DNA from: Aphrocallistes beatrix
Lineage: Eukaryota; Porifera; Hexactinellida; Sceptrulophora; Aphrocallistidae
Direction: 5' to 3'
DNA: 64,000 nt
Assembly: GCA_963281255.1 (NCBI GenBank)
Contig: OY725489.1
Span: 6,820,523 to 6,884,522, forward strand
Shown: positions 11,756-23,842 of the stretch, in pieces
How the letters are laid out: each line of letters starts with the position of its first letter
Numbering within the stretch: position 1 is the first letter of the stretch
Position numbers and translations under genes: made by a program
The notes under the pieces: model-generated
What the model was told of the DNA's origin: nothing
What the model saw: the letters and a program-made list of their open reading frames with translations, nothing else
Database searches by the model: none

Positions 11756-13000
11756 TCTCGAAAAACATCGCCTAAAATTAAAAAAATGGTAAACTTTTTT
11801 ATTGTTAATTCTACTGTATTACTGAGCGGTCTACCATCTGATAGTACTAGTTGGACGGTATTTATTTTGATTTTAATGAGTTAACCCCTAAAGTTTAGCG
11901 TTAATAAAAATTGAAAAATTATTGGCGGCTATTATGCTAAATAATAGATACAATTGTCGTTAATAATGTGTACAGAAAAATTGGACAAATTTTGATAATT
12001 ATTTTGAATGTTCTGGTCTTGGACCACCCAGATTCGGTTAAAAACCCCCCCATTTACGGTCAAAAAGAGATATCTCTCTATCTCTGTATATATAAGCCCA
12101 AACTCTTAGTTCTCACTTCCAAACATACCTTTTATGAGGGTGCATATATTATTCATTGATAATATATGCACTACATCTCTATGAATAATTTTTCGGAAAT
12201 CCTAACTTGGAAACTAAAGTCGTAGACTTTCGTTCTAACTTCCTAATATACTTTTTAGAAGCTCTTAATTTATTCTAAACTGATGGATTATACTGCTTAG
12301 CAATAAGAATATGAATTATTATTCACAATTATCTCAAAATATTCGGGGTTAGAGGCCTCAAGGAAATTTGTGGAATTTCAGTGTACTTTTGCTATATTAC
12401 GTAAACATTTAGTTCGAACATACCTGAATCATCAGTATAAATGCGAATAAATGTCTGTAAATGCTTTTGTTCATTTTTAATAGTCAAAAATGGTTTTTGA
12501 TAGAGGTTTGAAATTTAAAGAGTTGTTTCATATCATTAGGCGATGAACGTAGGACCACTTTATTTTCGATATCTTATAACTTGGTGATTTTATTCCTGAT
12601 TTACCTAAAAATAAAAGTTTTTTTCGCCGTTTTTTTGTTACTTTTTCAGACACCTACAAAATTTGCAGCTTTTGTCATTATACCTTTCTTTTGGTACTAT
12701 GAGGTAGCAAATATGATAGACTATCAATGATTTTGATCTTGGAAGCATTTGATTCCATGGTATGTCCTAAAGAATTTTGGGAGTGGCCGGATTTCTACCA
12801 TTAAGATGTGCTTGCGACAAACGAAAAAAAAACAGATTTTGTGACACAGTATCTCAAAAACTAGAGGTGAGAATAAAAAACGGTTTGGATTGTGCAAGTA
12901 TTTCTAGACTGAGATACGTGCCCACGCTTAACATCTCTTATAGCTCTACTTCTACCGTATGCTGTTAGCCAAATCATATGGTTTTTCGCAGGCGGTATCC
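11756..13000 (+). mobile_element. Family B repeat copy 2, internally deleted
   Basis: Starts with a degraded B terminus (CTCGAAAAACATCGCC) and ends GCAGGCGGTATCC followed by TTAA (13001-13004). Compared with B4, several hundred bases are missing near 11930. Just before it, 11635-11755 contains repeated AAGTTTT/AAACTTAAGTT words of unknown origin. Non-coding. Confidence 0.7.
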
Positions 13001-13163
13001 TTAAACAACAAATGGCTGTTTCTGCCGATTTTGGGCCTTTTATTTCTGAATTCCGGCCACCTCGCTATTCCAATTTCTAGACATTCTTTTAGACGAAACC
13101 CTATTTTAAATTTTTTTAAGAACATTCCCGTCTATTCATTTGCCATAAACATATCGAGCAATT

Positions 13164-13410
13164 AAGAAAGTTTGGATGACTAGTGCGCTATACTATGAGT
13201 GGCTAAATGCATTTGACGCCAAATGCGTAATCAAAATCGGCATATCTTATTGTTTTTAGATAATGCACTATGTCCTGCAAGTGTAACTTCTTTAACCAGC
13301 ACAAAATTGATATTTTACCAGGAAATACCACTTCTGCTCTACAACCACTCGATCAAGGTATTATCCAGTGTATGTAGTTGCATTATAGAAAACGTCTTAC
13401 TATGTTATAT
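13164..13410 (+). pseudogene. pogo/Tigger-type transposase relic (DDE catalytic region)
   Basis: Across two frames the + strand encodes KKVWMTSALYYEWLNAFDAK, then NRHILLFLDNA and, after another frame change, ILPGNTTSALQPLDQGIIQ. This order is the standard pogo/Tigger transposase core: the WMTS..F..WL block, the LLLDNA block with the second catalytic Asp, and the PPNTTS..QPLDQG block. At least two frame changes and no start or DNA-binding part remain. It gives a source family for the pogo-like MITEs with CAGTCGACTC ends in this window, although no direct link is shown. Confidence 0.85.
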
Positions 13411-13654
13411 TAGCATGTTCTAATTAGTAGTATAGTATGTATAATATCAATAGAATACAAGCGCGCTCACCTTGCTTGCGCGCGCGGCTGGCGGGCACTT
13501 TGGGTCCGCCAGAGGCTCCCTTCGGTCGCCTAGAGTCACATTGAGTAATTATAAGGGAGATAACATCTCTAAATACGTCTGTCTTGCTGTTATAATTGAT
13601 ATCACTCGAATAATCACCAAATTTATCAATTTTTAAAATGTTGATGCGTAATGA

Positions 13655-13680
13655 TGACGTCATAACAGAGTGATGAGTCA
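13655..13680 (+). promoter_or_regulatory. CRE (TGACGTCA) plus AP-1 (TGAGTCA) site pair inside repeat C
   Basis: The exact palindromic CREB/ATF site is at 13655-13662 and the exact AP-1/TRE site at 13674-13680; starts are 19 bases apart. The same pair with the same spacing recurs in other C copies. Sequence match only; whether any protein binds is unknown. Confidence 0.35.
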
Positions 13681-13798
13681 TTTTTGATGACAGTTGCATC
13701 ATACGTGAAGTATGTTAGTATACTACAGATTCTATTAAAATTTCTGCCTTCAATCTCCTACAATGGCTGAGTTATGCTCGAATAACTGTATTGCTTAA

Positions 13799-14998
13799 GG
13801 TTGGCCTTTCCTATAATAGCTAACTTTTGACTTCTTCAACCGATTCATTTCATTTTTTCAGTGCAAATTTGAATCACAGAGTTATCTGCAAAACTGCATT
13901 AATAATTGAAATATTGCAACAGATAAAAAAATTTTTAAAAAATTTGGTCATTTACAAGAAAGAAATCAGACACAATATGCTTGCAATCCTTTAGAAACTT
14001 TTCAAATTAAATCATCAATCGATGATCTAACTAATGAACAGACATATTTTTGAAATTTTGAAAATTGTTAAAAATTCAGACCAAAACACCCGAAGAATTA
14101 TATTTTTAGTAATTTTGACACTATTTTTTTCATAATTCTCTTTTTATTCCTAATATCAAAAATATCTGTTCATTCTGTTCTCCTCATCGAGATCTATCAA
14201 AAACCGTTGAGTTTTCGCCCCTATGTTGAATTTACAAAAAGTTATCACGTTTATAATTGCTGAAAAAAAAGTCTCAGAAAATAGAGTTTTACATATATTC
14301 ATATAAGTCCGTCAATTTCCATTACTTTTAACTGCTTTGGAATATTAAATAACATGCAAATATCCTTATTCGACAACTTGTAGCAGTGCTTAACTTCAAA
14401 ATATGGTATATCAAAAATTTTCTCAATCAAATGTGTAAAAACTGGTTATTGATGACTGGGCACCCAAAAATAACCACTTTCGATAGTATCCCCCGGAATC
14501 CCAGATCAATAACTTCTTTGAACCATGCCAGATCATCATTTGAATGCTGAAATCGTGTCCAGCATTGAATTTCTACCAATTTGATATATATATTGACCAT
14601 ATTTGGAGAATTTTTTGGATGTCCGTGCAAAGCAACGGCCAGGAATTTTTTTACATTCCTGGCCGTTGCTAGGAATCCGCAGCCGAAGAATTTCTCCAAA
14701 TGTGTCCAATATATATATCAAATTGCTGGAAATTTACTGCTGAGGACGAATTTGGCATTAAAATGATGACCTGACAAGGTTCAAAGAAGTTATGGATATG
14801 AGACATTTCGGTTCAAAAATGTGTCCTTTTTTTGGGCGACACCAGGTGTTACAAGTGGCTCTAAGTAGCGAAATAATAGTATTGAAATTCTAAAATCGAA
14901 ATTAATGTTTAGAACCCCTTTAGGGATCTAAAAATGATTAAAAAGGTCTTTTAACAAGTTTTTGACAAAAAACAAAATGCCCATAGGAAAGGCCAACC
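13799..14998 (+). mobile_element. Family A repeat copy 2, complete (1200 bp)
   Basis: Reference copy. Starts GGTTGGCCTTTCCTATAATA and ends CCCATAGGAAAGGCCAACC, with TTAA on both sides (13795-13798 and 14999-15002). The central inverted repeat is at about 14520-14785, with a tight hairpin 'gcaacggccagg ... cctggccgttgc' near 14630-14670. It sits inside repeat C copy 1, whose two halves rejoin across it, confirming the TTAA duplication. Confidence 0.85.
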
Positions 14999-15321
14999 TT
15001 AACTTGTATTGCTTAACTTGTATTGCTTAAAAATGTGACAATGACGTCATAATTCCATGATGAGTCCACATTTTGCCCTGAGCTCAGAACTTAGTGGACC
15101 AATAGCCAAAGGACTCCCACATGCTAAAAATCAGTTTTCTGTGCATGGCAGTTTCTTCAATCAATTCGTTACAGATATATATATAGATATATATACATTA
15201 ATCGAGTTTTAATAGTAAGGATGGTTTCTTTCAAAAAGTTTCACAATTACGGTCACCCCGAAATTACTGCCATTTTTCTCGGTCCCGAGGTTGATCGTAA
15301 TACCGGCGCTCCCCATGATAT

Positions 15322-15495
15322 ATAAATATATACAAGAGCGCTTCGCTTACTTGCGCTGCGTGGCTAGCGGACACTTTGTGTCCACTGGAGGCGCCCTTTG
15401 GGCGCCTGGGATAACATTTACTAATTTTAAGGGAGATACAATCTACTAATATACACATTCTTTTAAAATTTCAGCCTTCTATCCTTACTATTAAA
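15322..15495 (+). mobile_element. Family C repeat fragment (copy 2)
   Basis: GC-rich head 'gcgcttcgcttacttgcg' then 'gcggacactttgtgtcc' hairpin, then AT-rich body, ending in TCCTTACTATTAAAAC, which is the inverse of the C terminus GTTTTAATAGTAAGGA. It lacks the CRE/AP-1 section. Confidence 0.6.
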
Positions 15496-15518
15496 ACTTG
15501 TTTAATGTGTGTGTACTT

Positions 15519-15685
15519 TCTGTCGACTCCGCTTAACAGTGCCATATTAGAGGACATTTGTCCCGATTAAATGCAAATATTTTGTATTTGCTTTTATGTG
15601 TGAGAGCTATTCCGATCCAGCCAAAAGTGGCCCGATTATGCATTTGACCCGATTAAACAGTGACCCTATTAAGCTGAGTCGACTG
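15519..15685. mobile_element. pogo-like MITE (CAGTCGACTC family), degraded left end
   Basis: Inverted ends: left 'tgtcgactccgctta', right 'aagctgagtcgactg' followed by TA. The body matches the intact 188-bp copy at 18925-19112. TA target and CAGT-type ends suggest the pogo/Tigger group. Confidence 0.7.
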
Positions 15686-15699
15686 TATATATAGTATAT

Positions 15700-16028
15700 A
15701 TGGTTAATCGAATAATGGTCAAACCGAATAATCCATGATTGTATTTTTGCATAAATGTTTATATATACATAAATATTCATACGAAATATAATAATGTACA
15801 AGTAGCCCTATTAGATTTATTTGTGTTCAGAACTTCATGTAAGAACATGTGATTGTTTTGGGAAAGCGTGCAAATTATTCGGTTGACCAGATTATTCTGT
15901 TGACCAAATTATTTGGTTTTCGACCGAATTCCAAATAATGATATTTGGTTACAAACCGAATATCAAATATTTGCAAATATTATTTGGTAAAGCCGAATAA
16001 TCAACTATTCGGTTGAATCCTTGAAATA
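15700..16028 (-). mobile_element. Family E repeat fragment (ATTTGGTT/CCGAATA-rich)
   Basis: Shares the 'ccgaataatcaactattcggtt' type end and internal ATTTGGTTGACCAAATTATTCGG words with the complete copy at 36712-37601. The left end is not defined. Confidence 0.55.
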
Positions 16029-16034
16029 TATATA

Positions 16035-16540
16035 CAGTCGACTCTCGTTAACCAAGGGACCGTGGAGATTTGTACTCCTTATCCGGAGTACGTATTAACC
16101 GAAGTACGTACATAGCCACATTTGTCCAAAATATTTAATATAAATAGTGATAACTACGTGAGAGTATGAAATTGTACTTGTCAAATAGAGAGCTCATTAT
16201 CCATGTTGTATTAACAAGATTCCACTGTATTTTCATTGAGAAATATCTGTCTAGTATCTATCTACGTACATACTACGTACCATATTCAAAGTGCTCGTAG
16301 GCACACACCTGTTCGTATTATCCGTGTTCGTAATAACCGATGTATTTAGTATTGAAAACGCACTGAAGGGGACCCACAAATCGTACTTATTATCCGATAT
16401 TTCGTCTTATCCGTGTTCGTGTTAACCGGAGTTCGTTTGTATATATTTTGCCATAGATTAATCAGGTTGGGGAATCAAAACTTGTACTTCTTATCCGATT
16501 GTACTCCTTATCCGTGTTCGTATTAACGAGAGTCGACTGT
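16035..16540. mobile_element. pogo-like MITE with CAGTCGACTCTCGTTAA ends (506 bp)
   Basis: Ends CAGTCGACTCTCGTTAA and TTAACGAGAGTCGACTG are exact inverted repeats, with TA on each side (16033-16034 and 16541-16542). Inside are several copies of 'cttatccg(t/a)gttcgtattaacc'-like words that repeat the subterminal sequence. No ORF. TA duplication and CAGT ends place it in the pogo/Tigger group. Confidence 0.82.
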
Positions 16541-16715
16541 ACATACATATATATATATATATTCACATGATGACACATCATAAAAATCCAAAATATTGAA
16601 TTTCATTATTATGCAATCAAATGTTATTTCAGGATGCTGCCATCAAAAACTTTACCTGACATGGAAAAAATTTTAAAAATTGTTAATTCCATTGTATTAC
16701 TGAGCAGTCTACCAT

Positions 16716-17129
16716 CTTTCTTAAGCTTTTTAGACTACCGCACCCCTTCAGCTTTGGAAATCAAATCTCGCACCCCTTTTTAATATAAAGGTAGCGTCAA
16801 TACGCCTATTCATTAAAATGCATTGATTTACACATTATATGATTTGGGCATGCATAATTTTCGAGATGGGACAGAAAAGGTACCTAATTTCCGGGACAGG
16901 ACGGGTTTAGATGCCAAACACCGCGACGGGACGGGTTAGGATACCTAATTCCCGGGACGGATCCCGTCCCGTCTCGGAAAATAGGTATCTAGATTTTCCG
17001 GGACGGTAAAAACTAAACAATGCACTTCATTGAGTGGGCAAAAATGGAAGAAATTTGTTATCTTAGTAAAACTTAGTAAATATTAATCAAGTGGCTATAC
17101 TTTCTCCCACCCCCGGTTGAGAACCACTG
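16716..17129 (-). mobile_element. hAT relic, one terminus only
   Basis: The right end CCCCGGTTGAGAACCACTG is a hAT terminus (reverse of CAGTGGTTCTCAACC). The left boundary is defined only because family B sequence breaks off after 'ctaccatct' and resumes at 17130. No 8-bp duplication remains, so the left end was probably deleted. The interior at 16852-17015 has GGGACGGG-rich repeats. No transposase is readable. Confidence 0.65.
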
Positions 17130-17601
17130 TACTAGTTAGACGGTGTTTATTTTGATTTTTACAAGTAAACCCCCTAAAGTTTAGCGTTACTAAAAATTAA
17201 AAAATATTAGAGGTTTTTGACACATTCATCAATTAGTCTTTAACTTATTTGATATTTTAATGATATGGACCTTAACATTATTTTGGGCCCTTTGGAGATT
17301 ATATAACACAAAGATTTAGAAGAAAGGTCAAATAGAATCCAATCAAAATAGCTCTATATGGGAGTTCATTTATATAATGCACGGGAAATCGCCTGTTTGA
17401 TATCAGATATTTAGCGATCACTGGGTCAGAAATAAAATTCTGATCGTTTCAAAAAAAAATTTGTTCGGATCCGACCATTCACGTTCATGAGATATCGCTT
17501 ATTATATGTAAAGTTCGGGCATAATATCTCTCTATGGTCCTGAAAGAACCCAATGTAATATCCTAAAAACTATCGAAGATATATAATCTATTATAATCTA
17601 A

Positions 17602-18800
17602 GGTTGGCCTCTCCTATAATAGCTAACTTTTGACTTTTTCAACCGATTCATTTAATTGTTTCATTGCAGATTTGAATCGCAGTTATCTACAAAACTGCAA
17701 TAATCGAAATAATTCAAAAGACAAAAAAAATTTTTAACAATTTAGTCAATTTACAAGGAAAAAATCGGACACAATATGCTTACAACACTTTAGAAACTTT
17801 TCAAATTCTTTCATAAAAGGATGATCTATCTAATGAACAGACAGATTTCTGAAATTTTGAAAATTGTTAAAAATTCACACCAAAACACGCGAGGAATTTA
17901 ATTTTTGGTAATTTTGACACTATTTTTTTCATTATTCTCTTTTGATTCGTAATTTCAAAATTATGTCTGTTCACTATGTTCTATTCTTCGAGATATATCA
18001 AAAACCGTTGAGTTTTCATCTCTATGTTGAATTTACCAAAAGTTATCACCTTTATAAGTGCTGTAAAAACAAATCTCAGAAAATAGGATTTAGAGAATAT
18101 TTATACGTATATGTCCTTCAATATCCATTCGTTTAACTGCTTTGAAATGTTAAATAACATGCAAATATCCTTATTCGACAACTTATAGCAGTACATAACT
18201 TCAAAATATGCTAAATCACAAATTTTCACCATCAAAACAGTGAAAAACTGGTCATTGATGACTGGCCACTCAAAATAACCACATTCGATAATATCCGCAG
18301 GAATCCCAGATCAATAACTTCTTTAAACCATGTCGGATCATCATTTGAATTCTGAATTCGTGTCCAGCATTGAACCAGCAATTTGATATATATATTGACC
18401 ATATTTGGAGAATTTTGGATGTTCGTGCATAGCAACGGTTAGGAATGTTTTCACATTCCTGGCCATTGCTAGGAACCTGCAGCCAAAAGAAATCTCAAAA
18501 TATGTCCAATATATATCAAATTGCTGGAAATTTAGTGCTGAGCACGAATTTAGCATTAAAATGATGATCTGACATGTTTCAAACAAGTTATGGATATGAG
18601 ACATTTCACTTCAAAAATATGTCCTTTTTTGGGCGACGCCAGGAGGTACAAGTGGCTCTAAGTGGCGAAATATTAGCATTGAAATTCTAAAAATCAATGT
18701 TTAAATTAATGTTTAGGACCCCTTTAGGGATTTAAAAATGATTAAATGGACTTTTGTAAAATGTTTGATTAAAAAAAAATGCTCATAGGATAGGCCAACC
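17602..18800 (+). mobile_element. Family A repeat copy 3, complete
   Basis: Starts GGTTGGCCTCTCCTATAATA (preceded by CTAA, a one-base variant of TTAA) and ends GGATAGGCCAACC followed by TTAA. 1199 bp, colinear with copy 2 including the central inverted repeat. Inserted in family B copy 3. Confidence 0.82.
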
Positions 18801-18924
18801 TTAATGAAAGGAAATATGCGAAAATATATAGGTTCCTCAAACATCTCTTTGTCAAAAAATAAATATTTCTCAACTTATCATTGACTTGGTTGTAATACAA
18901 TTTCTATAGAGATCTTTGAATATA

Positions 18925-19112
18925 CAGTCGACTCCGCTTAATAGGGCCACATCGGTCAGAGGACATTTTGCCCCGATTAAGCGGAGGACCCTATTAACCG
19001 AAAATATTTTGTATTAGCTTCTAAGTGTGAGAGCTATTCCGGTCCTGCCAAAAGTGGCCCGATTAAGCGGCTGACCCGATTAAACAGTGGCCCTATTAAG
19101 CGGAGTCGACTG
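18925..19112. mobile_element. pogo-like MITE, intact (188 bp)
   Basis: Ends CAGTCGACTCCGCTTAATAG and the inverse TAAGCGGAGTCGACTG, with TA at 18923-18924 and 19113-19114. Relatives are at 15519-15685 and 42244-42375. Non-coding. Confidence 0.85.
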
Positions 19113-19530
19113 TATTAGAAAATGCCAAAATCTAATCATGAAAAATGTATCAAATGTGGATATTATGCTAAATAATGGATACAATTGTCGTTAATAATGT
19201 GTACAGAAAAATTGGAGTACTTTTGATAATTAATTTGAAAGTTCTGGCCTTGGATCTCCCATATTCAGTCAAAAAAAACCCGTTAAGCGTCCAAAAAGAG
19301 ACATCTCTCTATATCTGTAAACATAAGCCAAATTATTAGTTCTCACTTCCTATTATACTTTTTAAGAGGATACATATATGATTCATTGACAATAACTGCA
19401 CTACATCCTATGGAATGGGAAGTTTTAGATTTTGTCATATGATGAAGTTGTATTTTTCGAAAATCCTAACGAAAATTAAAGTTGTAGACTTTCGCTCTAA
19501 CTTCCTACATACTTTTTAGAAGCTCTTTAT

Positions 19531-20002
19531 CAGGGTTGAAACCGAATAGTTGATTATTCGGTTTAACCAAATATTATTTGCAAATAATTGATATTTGGTT
19601 TGTAACCAAATATCATTATTTGGTATTCGGTTGAGAACCAAATAATTTGGTCAACCAAATAATTTGGTCAACCGAATAATTTGGTCGAACCGAATGTTTT
19701 TGGTCAAACAAAATAATTTGCATGCTTTCCCAATACAATCACACGTTCCTACATGAGGTGGTCCGAACACAAATAAATCTAATAGGCCTACTTATACTTG
19801 ATTATATTTTTGTATAAATCTTTATATAATATATAAAAATTTATGCAAAAATATAATCAAGTATTATTTGGTTAACCAAATTATTTGGTTGACCAAATAT
19901 TCGGTTGACCAAATTATTCGGTTTGACCATTATTCGGTTAACCAAATTATTTGGTCTGACCATTATTCGGTTAAAATGGTATTTGGTTGAAGCGGTTTCA
20001 AC
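19531..20002. mobile_element. Family E element in B copy 3
   Basis: Starts CAGGGTTGAAACCGAATAG and ends AGCGGTTTCAAC; the interior is built of ATTTGGTTGACCAAATTATTCGGTT-like words in both orientations, so most of it can pair with itself. It matches 36712-37601 without the nested F element. The right base of the terminus (...CCTG) is lost and the 8-bp duplication is not visible. Confidence 0.7.
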
Positions 20003-20670
20003 TTTTGCTATTTTACGTAAATATTCGGTTCGAATATATCTAATTCAGTATAAATGCGAATCAATGCCTGTGAATGCTTTTGTTTATTTTTAATAACTCA
20101 TTTTACATTGTTTTTAAGAACTAAATTAAAATCTCTATATCTCGGGACATTAAAGTTTCAAAATTGACCGTCTTTAAAAATTTTAAGTCAAAATTGGTTT
20201 TAGATAGTGGTCTGAAAATTTCAAGACTAGTTCCATATTATTAGTCGATGAACGTAGGACCACTCAATTTTCGACATCACATAACTTGGTGATTTTATTT
20301 ACTAAATAAAACAAAAACGTTTTTCGCCGTTATTTTGCACTTTTTTTCAGACATCGATAAAATTTACTGTTTTTGTCATTTTACCTTTCTTATGGTCCAA
20401 TGAGGTGGCAAATTGACACACTATCTATGATTAGATTCTTTTAAGCATTTGTTTCCTTGGTATGTCCTAAACAAGTTTTTGTGGGTCGGATTTCTGCCAT
20501 TAAGATGTGCTAGCGACAAACGAAAAAAACAGACTTTGAGACACTGTATTTCAAAAACTAGAATTGAGAATCAAAAACGGTTTGGAAAGTGCCAGTATTT
20601 CTAGACGGAGATACGTGCCCACGCTTAACATCTCTTATAGCTCTACTTTTTTTGCGGGCGGTATCTTTAA

Positions 20671-20987
20671 ATACATTTCCTAGTAGGAATTTTTCGCACC
20701 TTAAGAAGTGTTAAAAATATTTATTTGGACAAGGGATACATGTTACCTCACAGCCCCAAAATCACTCAAATGTGGTTGTGGGATCTAAAAATATATATGT
20801 ATAAAAATCACTTGGGGCCACAGCTTGTAACTGGAGCTTTTTACAAATTTTTCAACAGTTAAACCTTTGTGTCAGTCTAACTTTTTTCATGTTATCGTGA
20901 TTCTGTTAACTAAAATCGACGCAGAATGGTCCCGGTTTTCACCCTATGTTATGATTGAGTTAGGAGTTTTTGCAAGTTATTTCTTCA
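20671..20987. other. No feature recognised
   Basis: About 320 bases between the end of family B copy 3 and the start of family A copy 5. No coding or repeat signature was recognised. Confidence 0.5.
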
Positions 20988-21052
20988 TTAAGGTTGGGCC
21001 TTTCCTATGAGCATTTTGGTTTTTATCAAAAAATTGCCAAAGGACTTTTTAA

Positions 21053-22968
21053 GGATAGCGCCCTCTAAAAACCATGCCTAGCGTAAAAAAAAGAAGCTTT
21101 TTTATTGCTAATTTCATTGTATTACTGATCGGTCTACCATCTGATTGCACTATTTGGACGGTATTTATTTAGATTTTTGTGAGTTAACTCCTAAAGTTTA
21201 GCATTAATAAAAATTGAAAAATTATTTGGAGGTTATTGACTCATTTACCACTTAGTTTTTAACTTATTTGATATTTTTTTAATGATATGGACCTTAACAT
21301 TGTTTTGGCACCTTTTGGAGATTATATAACACTAAGATTTAAAAGAATGGGTAAATAAATCCAAACAAAATAGCTCTATATGGGAGTTCATTTATATAAT
21401 GCTCGGGAAATCGCAAGTTTGATCTCAGATATTTAGCGATCACTGGGTCAGAAATAAAATTCTGATCGTTTCAAAAAAAGAAATTTGTTCGGATCCGACC
21501 ATTTGTTCGTGAGATATCGCTTATTACAGGTAAAGTTCGGGCATAATATCTCTCTATGGTCCCGAAAGAGGGTGATGTCATATCTTAAAAACTATTGAAG
21601 ATATACTATAATCTATCATATTCTTAACTAAAATGATATATGCGAAAATATATAGGTTCCTCGAACATTCCTTTGTCAAAAATAAATAATTCTCGACTTA
21701 TCATTGATTTAATTGTAACACAAATTCTATGGAGAACTTTGAATATATTAGAAAATAGAGAATCTAATCATTAAATATGTGTCCAAATGTGGCTATTATG
21801 CTAAATAAAGAATACAATTGTCGTTAATAATGTGTACTGAAAAATTGGAGAACTTTTGATAATTATTTTGAAAGTTCTGGCCTTGGACCTCGCAGATTCG
21901 GTCAAAAACCCCCATTTAGGGTCCAAAAAGAGATATCTCTCTATCTCTGTAAATATAGATCCAAATTCTTAGTTCTCACTTCCTAATATACTTTTTATGA
22001 GTGTACATATATGATTCTTTGATAACAATTGCACTGCACCCTATGGAATGTTAAATTTTAGATTTTTGTCATATGATGACGTAGCATTTTTCGAAAATCC
22101 TAACTTCGAAACTAAAAGTCTTAGACGTTCGCTCTAACTTCCTAATATACTTTTCGGAAGCTCTTTAACCATTCTAAACTGATAGATTATACTTCGTAGT
22201 GCTAGGAATATGAATTATTATTCACAATTACCCCAAAACATTCGGGGTTAGGGGCCTCAAGGAAATTTGTGGGTTTTCAGGGTACTTTTGCTATTTTTTG
22301 TAAATATTTGGTTCAAATATACCTAAATCAGCAGTATAAATGAGAATAAATGTCTGTGAATGCTTTTGATCATTATTAATAACTCATTCTACTTTCTTCT
22401 TAACATCTAAACTTAAAATCTCTTTATCTCGGGACTTTAATATTTCAAAATTGACCGTCTGACAGAATTTTAACTCAAAATTGGTTTGAGATGGATGTTT
22501 GAAAATTTCAAGAGTTGTTCCATATTATTTGGCGATGAACGTAGGACCACCTTTTTCGATATCTTCTAATTTTGTCATTTTATTCCTGATTTCCCCAAAA
22601 AACAGACTTGTTTTTTTCGGACACCGATTAAATTTACAATTTTTGTCATTTTAACTTTCTTCTGGTCCTATGAAGTTGCCACTATCGTAGACTATCTATG
22701 ATTCGATTCTGGTAGCATTTGATTCCTTGGTATGTCCTAAACAATTCCTTGAGTGCCCGAATTTCTACCATTAAGATGTGTTAGCGGAAAACGAAAAAAA
22801 CAGAATTTGACACACTGTATCTCAAAAACTAGAATAGAGAATCAAAAACGGTTTGTAATGTGCAAGTATTTCTTGATGGAGATACTTCTCCACGCTTAAC
22901 ATCTCTTATAGCTCTACTTTCATCGAATGCTGTAAGACAAATCATAAGTTCTTTCGTGGGCGGTATTC
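21053..22968 (+). mobile_element. Family B repeat copy 4, full length (1916 bp)
   Basis: Reference copy. Starts GGATAGCGCCCTCTAAAAA and ends GGGCGGTATTC with TTAA on both sides (21049-21052 and 22969-22972). Ends are inverted repeats of GGATACCGCCC. Long, non-coding and without an internal palindrome, unlike family A. TTAA plus 5'-GG ends again suggest the Kolobok superfamily. No transposase is seen, so a separate autonomous copy must have moved it. Confidence 0.8.
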
Positions 22969-23455
22969 TTAATCATTTTTAGATCCCTAAAGGGGTTCTA
23001 AACATTAATCTAGATTTTTAGAATTTCAATGTTATAATTTCGCAACTTTGAGCCACTTGTACCACCTGGTATCGCACAAAAAAGGACACATTTTTGACCC
23101 GAAATGTATCATATCCATAACTTATTTGAACCAGGTCCGATCATCATTTTAATGCTATATTAGTCCTCAGCACTAAATTTCCAGCAATTTGATATATGTA
23201 TTGGACACATTTGGCGAAATTCTTTTGCTACGGGTTCCGAGCAACGGCCAGGAATGTTAAAAAATTACTGGCCGTTGCTATGCACGGACATCCAAAAAAT
23301 CTCCAAATATGGTCAATATAAGGTCAATATATGCTGGAAATTTAGTGATGAGCACGAATTTAGCATTTAAATGATGATCTGACATGGTTTAAAGAAGTTA
23401 TTGATCTCGGATTCCGGCGGATACTTTTGAATGTGGTTATTTTGCGTGGCCAATC

Positions 23456-23645
23456 TGTTATGAGTACTTATGTTTGTTTACCTTAGTCGCTTAGGAACAG
23501 TAAACGAGTTGAGCTCTATTAGGCAATAGGCATTAGACTCAATCTTATATAGTTGTGTGCCTGTTGTTTTACCTAGTTCACATACTGTTTAGTATTTCTC
23601 TTTGCATTACATTGAAGTATCAGTTACATATTTCCAATCGCGACA
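23456..23645 (+). repeat. 5' LTR of the Gypsy element
   Basis: 190 bases, starting TGTTATGAGTACTTATG and ending CAATCGCGACA. It differs from the 3' LTR by one transition and one transversion. The LTR should hold the promoter and poly(A) signal; no clear TATA box was pinned down. Confidence 0.95.
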
Positions 23646-23667
23646 TAAATACTAAACGTATTAAACG

Positions 23668-23811
23668 ATGGCCACACCTCTCACTTTCGCGATCCCCCCA
23701 TTACAGGAACGGCAAACGATAGCGGCATGGGAGCCCCTCTTTATCGCTGCGGTTTCAGCAATAGACCAGAAAGCAGCAATAAAACTCCTACCAGCCTATG
23801 TCTTAACATAG
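23668..23811 (+). pseudogene. Start of Gypsy Gag, cut off by an inverted duplication
   Basis: The first ATG after the 5' LTR (23668) opens a 47-residue frame beginning MATPLTFAIPPL. It stops at TAG 23809-23811, inside the right arm of a palindrome. The remaining Gag continues in another frame after the palindrome (23828 onward), with residues that continue the same domain, so the split is secondary. Confidence 0.8.
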
Positions 23812-23842
23812 GCTGGTAGGAGTTTTATTGCTGCTTTCTGGT
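23765..23842. repeat. Exact inverted duplication in gag (37-base arms, 4-base loop)
   Basis: Arm 23765-23801 and arm 23806-23842 are perfect reverse complements around the loop CTTA. The gag frame before it is +1 relative to that after it, which fits an extra 37 or 40 bases (one arm, or loop plus 36 bases of arm). It introduces a stop codon. Likely a template-switch mutation or an assembly fold-back artefact. Confidence 0.95.

Larger units (their letters stand above)
13445..15235 (+). mobile_element. Family C repeat copy 1, split by family A copy 2
   Basis: Head: a GC-rich hairpin zone (13457-13535; 'cgcgcggctggcgggc' with the gtccgcc pair, then 'ccttcggtcgcct'). The middle carries TGACGTCA (13655-13662) and TGAGTCA (13674-13680). 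After the family A insertion at TTAA it resumes at 15003 with a second TGACGTCA (15042-15049), 'cttcaatcaattcgttacag', a TA run and the end GTTTTAATAGTAAGGAT. Non-coding, non-autonomous; superfamily unknown. Confidence 0.7.
16632..20666 (+). mobile_element. Family B repeat copy 3, a mosaic with four nested insertions
   Basis: Begins with a degraded terminus (GGATGCTGCCATC after TTCA) and ends GGGCGGTATCT followed by TTAA (20667-20670). Pieces between the insertions are colinear with B4. Nested inside are a hAT relic (16716-17129), family A copy 3 (17602-18800), a pogo-like MITE (18925-19112) and a family E element (19531-20002). Without these it would be close to the normal 1.9-kb length. Confidence 0.75.

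Noticed and set aside
23646..23667. tRNA primer-binding site after the 5' LTR
   Set aside because: The bases after the LTR do not match a tRNA 3' end that I can recognise; self-priming is possible but unsupported.
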